From Amycolatopsis sp. 195334CR (GTDB lineage Bacteria; Actinomycetota; Actinomycetes; Mycobacteriales; Pseudonocardiaceae), in the NCBI RefSeq assembly GCF_017309385.1, contig NZ_JAFJMJ010000003.1:434001-498000 (forward strand): DNA of 64,000 nucleotides, given 5' to 3'. Made by a program: the position numbers and the translations under genes. The stretch's first letter is position 1, and each line of letters starts with the position of its first letter. This document shows positions 8,142 through 14,559 of this stretch, in pieces. Below the pieces are notes generated by a model. It searched no databases, had not been told where the DNA came from, and saw only the letters and a list, made by a program, of their open reading frames with translations.

Positions 8142-8708
8142 TCAGGCGGCCGGTGCGCGCAGCGGGGCCAGCGCGGTGCTCCACTCGACGACCTCGTCGA
8201 GCAGGGTGCCCAGCGTCTTCGCCTGGACCTCGGTCGGCTCGAACCGGGTGAAGCCCTCGAAGTCGTGGAACAACGACAGCGAAACACTGGTGCGCACGTC
8301 AGCCATTTTCAGCTCACCCACCACGAGTCGAAGGTGTTCCACCGCGCGGGCGCCGCCGACCGCGCCGTAGGAGACGAAGCCGACCGCCTTGTTGTTCCAC
8401 TCCGCGAACAGGTAGTCGAGCGCGTTCTTGAGCACGCCCGAGGTGGAGTGGTTGTACTCCGGGGTGACGATGACGAACCCGTCGAAGGCGGCGATCCGCT
8501 CGGCCCACGCCTTCGTGTGCTCGTGCTGGTACTGGCCCAGCATCGCGGAAACCGGTTCGTCGTAGTGCGGGAGCGGGTGGTCGGCCAGGTCGATCAGGTC
8601 GAAGGTGACGTCGGTGCGGGCCTTGGCGTGCTCGAGCACCCAGTGCGCGACCTGTTCGCCGTTCCGGCCGGGACGGGTGCTGCCGAGGATGATGCCGATC
8701 TTGGTCAT
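8142..8708 (-). CDS. NADPH-dependent FMN reductase (flavodoxin-like)
   Basis: 188 residues. The FMN phosphate loop GSTRPGRNGEQVAHW and the later VIVTPEYNHSTSGVLKNALDYL are the defining motifs of the NADPH:FMN/quinone reductase family. It acts in the cytoplasm, reducing FMN or quinone-like electrophiles. The -10 box TATAGT (8720-8715, minus) places transcription start at or next to the ATG, so the mRNA is probably leaderless. The operator at 8708-8729 overlaps both. Divergent from the TetR gene at 8755, a common oxidative or xenobiotic-stress pairing. Confidence 0.9.
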   Translation of the reverse strand: MTKIGIILGSTRPGRNGEQVAHWVLEHAKARTDVTFDLIDLADHPLPHYDEPVSAMLGQYQHEHTKAWAERIAAFDGFVIVTPEYNHSTSGVLKNALDYLFAEWNNKAVGFVSYGAVGGARAVEHLRLVVGELKMADVRTSVSLSLFHDFEGFTRFEPTEVQAKTLGTLLDEVVEWSTALAPLRAPAA

Positions 8709-8729
8709 AAGCGGACTATACCCCGCTTA
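8708..8729. promoter_or_regulatory. Inverted-repeat operator between FMN reductase and TetR genes
   Basis: TAAGCGG (8708-8714) and CCGCTTA (8723-8729) are perfect inverted arms with an 8-bp spacer that contains the reductase -10 box (ACTATA on plus). The repeat also covers the reductase start codon. Best explained as the site of the adjacent TetR protein, repressing the reductase and possibly itself. Confidence 0.65.
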
Positions 8730-8754
8730 GCTGGCGGCCGGTAAGGTCGTCCCA

Positions 8755-9360
8755 ATGGACGGACCGACGCTGGCGGTGGGCAAACCGCGCGGGGAACGCG
8801 CCGACGCCGCGCGGAACCGGATCCTCCTGCTCGACACCGCCCGTGAGCTGATGGCCGAGCAGGGCGCCGACAAGGTGACGATGGACGGCCTCGCGGCCAG
8901 GGCGGGGCTCGGCAAGGGCACGGTGTTCCGCCGCTTCGGCAGCCGGGCCGGGATCTTCCAGGCACTGCTGGACGACGAGGAACGCGCGCTGCAGCAGGAA
9001 ATCCTGTCCGGGAAGCCACCGCTCGGCCCCGGTGCCCCGCCACTGGAGCGCCTGGTCGCGTACGGGCGGGCACGGGTGGAATTCCTGTTCGAGCACCGGG
9101 AAATCGCGCGTGCTTCGCTCGACGGCGGTCAGCCGATCCCGGCGGGCAACGAGCTTCCGGTGTCTCGCCTGCACATCCGGATGCTGCTGGGGCTGCTCAA
9201 GCCCGCGGTGGCCGATCTCGACGTGCTCGCCGTGCAGCTCGCCGCGGCCTTGGACGGGCCGTTGCTGCTGATGCTCCCGGTGACCGGCGCGGACGTCACG
9301 CGAACCCGGGACCAGCTGGCGCGCGGCTGGACGGAGCTGGTCGAACGCGTCTGCGGCTGA
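8755..9360 (+). CDS. TetR/AcrR family transcriptional regulator
   Basis: 201 residues from ATG 8755. The N-terminal DNA-binding domain is clear: RILLLDTARELMAEQGADK, then MDGLAARAGLGKGTVFRRFG as the helix-turn-helix, then RAGIFQALLDDEE. The C-terminal ligand domain is not assignable. Divergent from the FMN reductase with a shared palindromic operator, so it most likely represses that gene. Confidence 0.9.
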   Translation: MDGPTLAVGKPRGERADAARNRILLLDTARELMAEQGADKVTMDGLAARAGLGKGTVFRRFGSRAGIFQALLDDEERALQQEILSGKPPLGPGAPPLERLVAYGRARVEFLFEHREIARASLDGGQPIPAGNELPVSRLHIRMLLGLLKPAVADLDVLAVQLAAALDGPLLLMLPVTGADVTRTRDQLARGWTELVERVCG

Positions 9361-9403
9361 AACCCGGTGGCCGGGCGGTCCGGGCCGGGCCTAGGGTGCG
9401 CGC

Positions 9404-10195
9404 ATGACCTTCCCGGCCGGTCCACTGTGCACCCGAGACTCGCTGACCGCCGACCTGCGCGCGGCGGGCGTCACCGCGGGGCAGACGCTGCTGGTGCACA
9501 CTTCGCTGCGCTCGCTGGGCTGGGTGGCCGGTGGCGCGGTGGCCGTGGTCGAAGCGCTGCGCGAGGTGCTCGGCCCGGACGGCACCCTCGTGGTGCCGGC
9601 GATGACCGGGGAGAACTCGGATCCGGCGCACTGGTCGGCTCCCCCGGTGCCGCCGGAGTGGTGGGAACCGATCCGGCGGACCATGCCCGCCTATGATCCC
9701 GCGGTGACGCCGTCGCGAATGATGGGCGCGGTCGCGGAGGTCGTCCGGACCTGGCCGGGGGCGCGTCGCAGCGCGCACCCGCAGACCTCGTTCGCCGCGC
9801 TCGGACCGCGCGCCGCCGAGATCACCGACGACCACGCCCTCGATTGCCGCCTCGGCGAGAAGAGCCCGCTCGCACGACTCGAAGCCGTGGAGGCGCAGGT
9901 GCTGCTCCTCGGGGCGGATTTCGCCAACTGCTCGTGCTTCCACTTGGCCGAGTACCGGATTCCCGGGCCGTCGGAGGAGGTCGCGTTCGCGGCGCTGACC
10001 CCGGCGGGCCGGGAATGGGTGACGCTGACCGAACGGCGCATCGACAGCGACGACTTCGGCTCGCTCGGCGCCGATTTCGAACGGGACCGGCCGGTGCGGC
10101 AGGGCACGGTCGGCGCGGCGCGCACCCGCTTGTTTCTCTTGGCGGACGGGGTCTCCTACGCCGAGCGGTGGTTGCGGGAGCACCGCTCGGCGTAG
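9404..10195 (+). CDS. AAC(3)-family aminoglycoside N-acetyltransferase-like protein
   Basis: 263 residues, normal for the family. The N-terminal VHTSLRSLGWVAGGAVAVV, the following LGPDGTLVVPAMTGENSDP and the later SAHPQTSFAALGP are conserved AAC(3) blocks; the His in SAHP is part of the proposed active site. Enzymes of this family acetylate the 3-amino group of aminoglycosides with acetyl-CoA, but many actinomycete relatives act on other amines, so resistance is not proven. The last codons lie inside an 18-bp hairpin. Confidence 0.85.
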   Translation: MTFPAGPLCTRDSLTADLRAAGVTAGQTLLVHTSLRSLGWVAGGAVAVVEALREVLGPDGTLVVPAMTGENSDPAHWSAPPVPPEWWEPIRRTMPAYDPAVTPSRMMGAVAEVVRTWPGARRSAHPQTSFAALGPRAAEITDDHALDCRLGEKSPLARLEAVEAQVLLLGADFANCSCFHLAEYRIPGPSEEVAFAALTPAGREWVTLTERRIDSDDFGSLGADFERDRPVRQGTVGAARTRLFLLADGVSYAERWLREHRSA

Positions 10196-10198
10196 GAG
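10153..10198. terminator. 18-bp hairpin at the convergent AAC(3)/CE15 junction
   Basis: The 18 bases at 10153-10170 pair perfectly with 10181-10198 around a 10-nt loop. The stem includes the last codons and stop (10193-10195) of the acetyltransferase gene and ends 7 bp before the CE15 stop at 10206. Being symmetrical between convergent genes, it should work in both directions. Confidence 0.75.
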
Positions 10199-10205
10199 TG
10201 GGCGG

Positions 10206-11408
10206 TCAGGACAGCGTCGGGGTCTGCCAGTCCCGCCATTCCCCCAGATTTCCTGGCTTCTTGCCGGAAATCCGGATCACGCCGGGAGTGTTCCCGGTAC
10301 CCAGCAAGAACTTCTGGATGTGCTGCTGCAGTGGTGCCTGCCATTCGGAACGGGTGGCGCAGTGGTTGCCGTTCTGGATGTCGGACCAGTAGGTGAGGTT
10401 GGCCCCGGCGCCGAGTGCTTTGTAGACCTCCGCGCCGCCGAGCGCGGCCACGCTGCCGGATTTCGCGGCCAGCCAGTCGATGTGCGGGTTCTCCATGACG
10501 AACAGCCCGCGCGGCGCGACCATGCCGACGAGGTGGTGGGTGTCCACCGGAAGGCCGGCCGGGTTCCCGGTGTAGGACCCGAACGCGTCTCCGAGCCAGG
10601 GTTGTTCACCGTAGGCGCTGCTCAACGGCTGCGCGCCGCTTTCCCCCGGGATACCACGGAAAATCGGCGCGCCCGCGCTGCCGGACTCGATCGGCATGGT
10701 GAGCGCGATGCGCTGGTCGAAGGCGCCGGTGACCAAAGCGCCCTTGCCGTAGCGCGAACACCCGGTCACGCCCATCGCGCCGGCTTTGAGCACACTGCCA
10801 CCGGACTGCTCGACGACGTCGATGATCCGGCTGACGCCCCAGGCCCAGGCGAGCAGGAGGCCGGTGCTGCTGGTCGAACCGTAGAGGTTGTAGAAGGCGC
10901 CTTGCTTGTTGTTGCGCGGGGTGCCCTCCTTAACGACGGCGAGCGGATCGTAACTGATCACCGCGGCGCCGGCGGCTTTGATCGCGGCCGTGTCGGCGCC
11001 GAAGCCGCCAACCACCACGACGGCGGGGAAGGGGCCGGTACCGCCGGGGAGTTCGACCTTGGCGGAGAAGCTGGCGCTCTTGCCGTTCTCGGTGACGTTC
11101 ACCGAGATGTTCGTGCTGCTGACGGAACCGCTGACACCGGCGGGTTTGCGCGGTTTCTCGCCGTACACGTACCGCTCGGCGAGCTTTTTGATCTCCGCGC
11201 GGTGGCACCGCCACTCGGCCTTGGTGGCGATGCGCCCGCCGTTGATCTTCTTGAACGGGTCGGGCAGCTTCGCCGAGGCGGGCACGGAGCCGGGCAGCGA
11301 CACCGCGCAGTCCGCCCCTTCGTCCTCCACCGGCGAGGCCGCCAGCGCCTGCGCGCCCGGCAGCACCAAGGCCGCCACCACCACACCCATCACCGTGAAC
11401 CGGCGCAT
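10206..11408 (-). CDS. Secreted carbohydrate esterase family 15 (glucuronoyl methylesterase)
   Basis: 400 residues from ATG 11408, preceded by AAGGAGG. A signal peptide (hydrophobic core VMGVVVAALVLPG, cleavage near ALAAS) sends it outside the cell. The nucleophile motif GCSRYGKGA, the following MPIESGSAGAP with the conserved Glu, and the late NGNHCATRSEW with the catalytic His define CE15. These enzymes split the ester bond between lignin alcohols and 4-O-methylglucuronic acid on xylan. A hemicellulase-type operator lies just upstream. Confidence 0.88.
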   Translation of the reverse strand: MRRFTVMGVVVAALVLPGAQALAASPVEDEGADCAVSLPGSVPASAKLPDPFKKINGGRIATKAEWRCHRAEIKKLAERYVYGEKPRKPAGVSGSVSSTNISVNVTENGKSASFSAKVELPGGTGPFPAVVVVGGFGADTAAIKAAGAAVISYDPLAVVKEGTPRNNKQGAFYNLYGSTSSTGLLLAWAWGVSRIIDVVEQSGGSVLKAGAMGVTGCSRYGKGALVTGAFDQRIALTMPIESGSAGAPIFRGIPGESGAQPLSSAYGEQPWLGDAFGSYTGNPAGLPVDTHHLVGMVAPRGLFVMENPHIDWLAAKSGSVAALGGAEVYKALGAGANLTYWSDIQNGNHCATRSEWQAPLQQHIQKFLLGTGNTPGVIRISGKKPGNLGEWRDWQTPTLS

Positions 11409-11449
11409 GACCGGTCCCCTCCTTCCGGTTTCGTGGTGGCGGTTGGTTG

Positions 11450-11462
11450 TCGAAAGTTTCGA
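11450..11462. promoter_or_regulatory. CGAAAGTTTCG operator upstream of CE15 esterase
   Basis: TCGAAAGTTTCGA is a 13-bp palindrome (6+1+6) about 40 bp before the CE15 start, with a further TTCGAAAC half-site at 11470-11477. CGAAA-N-TTTCG elements are known from Streptomyces xylanase and other hemicellulase promoters, which fits a glucuronoyl esterase. Regulator not in this window. Confidence 0.6.
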
Positions 11463-11575
11463 ACTGACCTTCGAAACAAAACTGTAAATCCAGCACGCAC
11501 CGACCGTCAAGAACTACGGTCGTCCAGTGGCGTCCCGTGCGAGAATCACCACCATGCCCACCCCTCGAAAGGCCG

Positions 11576-11929
11576 ATGGCGCGTAGATCGCCCGCCCAGG
11601 TACGCGCGGCTTCGCTCCGCCGAAGCCGCCCCGGCGAACAAATCGCGATGCTCAGCGGCCTCTCACCACGAGGCCGGGCGAGCCTCGCCCAACTCGAACG
11701 CACCCGGCTCTGGCCGGGCGCCGCCGCTGAGGCGCTGCACGCGTGGCACCTGTTCATCCGCGATCCGATGCACCGCCTCTGGAACCCGGACCACGGCTGC
11801 GGAATCCGCGAATGCTGCCCGGATCCGGAGGAACTGCGTCACCTACTGGAGCTCGTCGCCCATGCCCTCCCCCGGCAGGACGCCCGCTTTTTCAGACAGC
11901 AACTCGCCGCCCTAAACGACGAGTGGTGA
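11576..11929 (+). CDS. Conserved actinobacterial hypothetical protein
   Basis: 117 residues from ATG 11576, which has GAAAGG in front; an in-frame GTG at 11537 is less likely. Arg/Ser-rich N-terminus, then LSPRGRASLAQLERTR and the distinctive NPDHGCGIRECCPDPEEL followed by RHLLELVAHALPRQDARFF. The Cys-x-x-x-Cys-Cys cluster could bind metal. I have seen this architecture in actinomycete proteins of unknown role. No signal peptide or membrane segment. Convergent with a pseudogene. Confidence 0.65.
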   Translation: MARRSPAQVRAASLRRSRPGEQIAMLSGLSPRGRASLAQLERTRLWPGAAAEALHAWHLFIRDPMHRLWNPDHGCGIRECCPDPEELRHLLELVAHALPRQDARFFRQQLAALNDEW

Positions 11930-11949
11930 CCACGAGCGCGCCACCACCG

Positions 11950-12205
11950 ACGAAGGTCTGCGACGGTGCCCGCCTCGCGGAGATCGGCCAGCCGACGCTG
12001 AAACTCCTCGGCCAGGTAGGGCCTGGCCGCTGGTTGCCCTGCGGGTCGGTGCGTGCGTAGAAGCCCGTTCTGGCGACGCCGGCTTCTCGTGCGAGAGTCT
12101 TGAGGTCGCAACCGCCGCGGGCTGGAAGCTGCCCCAGCAGTAGGCGGTCCATCGCAGCAGGATGCCGGCCTCGTTGCGGCGGCGCTGTTCGGTGGTCAGC
12201 GGCAT
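11950..12205 (-). pseudogene. Remnant of a mobile-element companion gene (frameshifted)
   Basis: Starting at ATG 12205 (with AGGAG upstream) the three reading frames each hold one part of a known actinobacterial family: MPLTTEQRRRNEAGI, then MDRLLLGQLPARGG with DLKTLAREAGVARTGFYA, then PYLAEEFQRRLADLREAGT. Two frameshifts are needed, near 12156 and near 12025, and the C-terminal coiled-coil part is gone. Intact relatives often sit beside site-specific integrase genes. No integrase remains here, so this looks like the scar of an old insertion. Confidence 0.6.
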
Positions 12206-12329
12206 GATGTGCTCTCCTGCATTGCGGTCTGCGGAAACGTGGCGGAGTTCTGGGCCAGTTGGCGGCCGATGATCGGTCTCTCCGCGTCGGCCGTCCACGA
12301 GGTCGTGATCATGGAATATCGTGCCGGTC

Positions 12330-12974
12330 ATGACCACGGATGACTGGTTGGCCGACACCCGAACCTCTTATGACACGGTCGCGGTCAGCTATGCCGACCA
12401 AGTGCGCGGCGCCCTCGCCGGACACCAGTACCTGCGCGCGGCTCTGGCGTTGTTCGCCGACAGCGTGCGGCTCGCTGGCGGCGGGCCGGTCGCGGACGTC
12501 GGCTGCGGCCCCGGTGAAGTCACCGCCCACCTGCATGAGCTCGGTGTCGACGCCTTCGGTGTCGACCTCTCCCCTGGGATGATCGACGTGGCCCGGCGCG
12601 ACCACCCCGGCCTGCGGTTCGAGGTGGGCTCGATGACGGACCTGGACCTCCCCGTCGCTTCGGTGGCCGGCCTGCTCGCCTGGCAGTCGTTGATCCACAT
12701 CCCCGACGACGAGGTGCCGCCTGTGTTCGGGCACTTCCACCGAGCATTGCGTCCCGGCGGACCGCTGCAGCTCCTGTTTCACGTCGGCGACGAGTCGCGG
12801 TTGATGACGGAGGGCTATGGCGGTCACCCGATGAAGGTCCATGTCCACCGCCGTCAGCCTGACCAGATGGCATCCTGGCTGCGCGATGCCGGATTCGTGG
12901 TCGAGGCCCAGATGCTGCTCGACCCGGATGCGAAAGCTCAGCAAGCGATTCTTTTCGCACGCAGTAAGGCCTAA
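12330..12974 (+). CDS. Class I SAM-dependent methyltransferase
   Basis: 214 residues from ATG 12330. Motif I is VADVGCGPGEVTAHLHELG, followed by FGVDLSPGMIDVARR and the motif III-like FHRALRPGGPLQLLFHVG. Small-molecule methyltransferase of unknown substrate. It stands alone: a decayed gene upstream, and on the downstream side convergent with the SDR operon, separated by that operon's terminator. Confidence 0.85.
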   Translation: MTTDDWLADTRTSYDTVAVSYADQVRGALAGHQYLRAALALFADSVRLAGGGPVADVGCGPGEVTAHLHELGVDAFGVDLSPGMIDVARRDHPGLRFEVGSMTDLDLPVASVAGLLAWQSLIHIPDDEVPPVFGHFHRALRPGGPLQLLFHVGDESRLMTEGYGGHPMKVHVHRRQPDQMASWLRDAGFVVEAQMLLDPDAKAQQAILFARSKA

Positions 12975-13099
12975 CTTCTGCGTATGTCGGGCTCGCCAGT
13001 CGGAACCGGAGGACGTGCGGGTGTGCTCCCAGCGGGGCAGCTGGAGCACACCCAGACGCGGGCGGCGACGCTGCCTGGGGTCTTCGCCGTAGTCACACT

Positions 13100-13123
13100 A
13101 AAAAACCCGGGTGGCGCCCACCC
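13100..13123 (-). terminator. Rho-independent terminator of the SDR/DeoR/kinase operon
   Basis: GGGTGG (13109-13114) and CCACCC (13118-13123) form a hairpin with a 3-nt loop directly after the SDR stop. Six A residues at 13100-13105 on plus give a T tract on the minus strand. Confidence 0.85.
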
Positions 13124-13795
13124 CTACAACGACGCCCCACCGCAAACAACCACCGTCTGCCCCGTGATCGAACCCCCTGAAGGCCCCAGCAGAAACGCCG
13201 TAAGCGCCCCCACCTCCCCCGGCGTAACCAACCGACCCAACGGCGGCACCCGCACCGGCGTCGAACTGCGTCCTGGGTCCCGGAGCATCGGGGTGTCCGT
13301 CGGCCCCGGGGCCACCACGTTCACCGTCACGCCCCTCGGTGCCAGTTCCGCGGCCCACGACCGCGCCAACGCCGACAAGGCCGCCTTCGTTGCCGCGTAT
13401 TGGCTTTTGCCCGGCACCCCGACCATCGTCCGGCTTCCGATCAGCACCACCCGGCCGCCCTCGGCCAGCCGTCCCGAGAGCTCGTCGACCAGCACCTCGG
13501 CCGCCGACACGTGCACCGCCCACATCTGCAGACCGTCCTCAGTGGACAGCGAACCCAGCGGCGCCGAACGCTGCAACCCAGCCGCGTGCACGACGGCGTC
13601 CACCTCCGGCACCGATCCCAAGGCACCACGGAAATCCCCAGCCAGATCCGCCCGGATCCACTCCGCCCGCGCATCCGGCTCCGACCGGCACAACGCCGTC
13701 ACCCGCCACCCGTCGTCCAGCAACCGGCCGGCCACCGCCGCGCCGATCCCCGAACTCGCCCCCGTGACGACGGCGTGCTTACGAGGCGACGACAA
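13124..13795 (-). CDS. Short-chain dehydrogenase/reductase (classical SDR)
   Basis: 223 residues. TGASSGIGAAVAGRLL is the cofactor-binding Rossmann motif. The catalytic Ser lies in VVLIGSRTM and the YAATKAA motif supplies Tyr and Lys. The C-terminus keeps the usual VNVVAPGPTDTPM. The best start is TTG at 13795, overlapping the DeoR gene's 3' end by 17 bp, so it is translated from the same mRNA. In this setting it probably oxidises or reduces a hydroxyl of the sugar acid handled by the locus; the exact step is unknown. Confidence 0.88.
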   Translation of the reverse strand: MSSPRKHAVVTGASSGIGAAVAGRLLDDGWRVTALCRSEPDARAEWIRADLAGDFRGALGSVPEVDAVVHAAGLQRSAPLGSLSTEDGLQMWAVHVSAAEVLVDELSGRLAEGGRVVLIGSRTMVGVPGKSQYAATKAALSALARSWAAELAPRGVTVNVVAPGPTDTPMLRDPGRSSTPVRVPPLGRLVTPGEVGALTAFLLGPSGGSITGQTVVVCGGASL

Positions 13796-14546
13796 CGTCG
13801 ACGCCCTTGGCCCGGAACGGTTCCAGGTCCGCCTCCGTAGCCGCCGCGTCGGTCACCAGCGTCCACCGCCGCGGCATCGGCGCCCACGCGTGGAACGGAC
13901 GACGCCCCAGCTTCGCCGCGTGCACCAGCAGGTACACGTGATCCCCGCGACGCGCCATCAGTTCCTTCAGCCGCGTCTGCCGGATGTCCGCCTCGCAGAT
14001 CCCGTCCTCCGCGGTCACCCCGTCCGCCCCGAGGAACACCCGGTCGAAAGTCCGCCGCTCCAACGCCGTCTCCGCCAACGGCCCGATGAACCCGAGGCTC
14101 TGCGGCCGCAACACCCCGCCCAGGCACTCGACCGTCACCGAATCCGCCGAAGCCAGTTCCTGCAACGCCGTCATCCCGGTGGTCACCACGGTCAGCGCCG
14201 GCGCCCCGCGCAGCTCGTGGGCCAGCGCCCCGGTCGTGGTGCCCGCGTCGAGCAGGACCGTCTCCCCCGCGCCGATCTGGCGCGCCGCCCACCGCGCGAT
14301 GGACCGCTTCGCCTCGAACTCCTCACCCACCCGCTGGCGCAGGCTGGCCTCCGGGTGCGCGACGATCGCCATCGCCCCGCCGTAGGTACGGGCGAGCGCG
14401 CCGGACTGCTCCAGCTGCGCGAGGTCGCGCCGGATGGTCGAGGCGGTCACGCCGAAGTGCGCGGACAGCTCGTCCACGTTGGCCAGTCCGGTCGTGGTGG
14501 CCAGCCGGACGATGGCCTCCCGGCGGAGTTCGGATTCGCGGGGCAC
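13779..14546 (-). CDS. DeoR/GlpR-family sugar-metabolism repressor
   Basis: 255 residues. N-terminal winged helix RREAIVRLATTTGLANVDEL, then FGVTASTIRRDLAQLEQSG, the DeoR signature. The C-terminal effector domain has VLLDAGTTTGALAHEL and the later FLGADGVTAEDGIC, as in repressors that sense phosphorylated sugars. It lies 13 bp after the kinase/PdxA gene. Likely effector is a phosphorylated intermediate made by that kinase, and likely targets are the three TGCGC-N5-GCGCA sites around 16.6-16.7 kb. Both are inferences. Confidence 0.92.
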   Translation of the reverse strand: MPRESELRREAIVRLATTTGLANVDELSAHFGVTASTIRRDLAQLEQSGALARTYGGAMAIVAHPEASLRQRVGEEFEAKRSIARWAARQIGAGETVLLDAGTTTGALAHELRGAPALTVVTTGMTALQELASADSVTVECLGGVLRPQSLGFIGPLAETALERRTFDRVFLGADGVTAEDGICEADIRQTRLKELMARRGDHVYLLVHAAKLGRRPFHAWAPMPRRWTLVTDAAATEADLEPFRAKGVDVVVAS

Positions 14547-14559
14547 TCGCTCGTCCCTT

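Noticed and set aside
9404..10195. Part of a resistance island
   Set aside because: No mobile element, base-composition change or other resistance gene beside it; it is a typical chromosomal AAC(3) relative.
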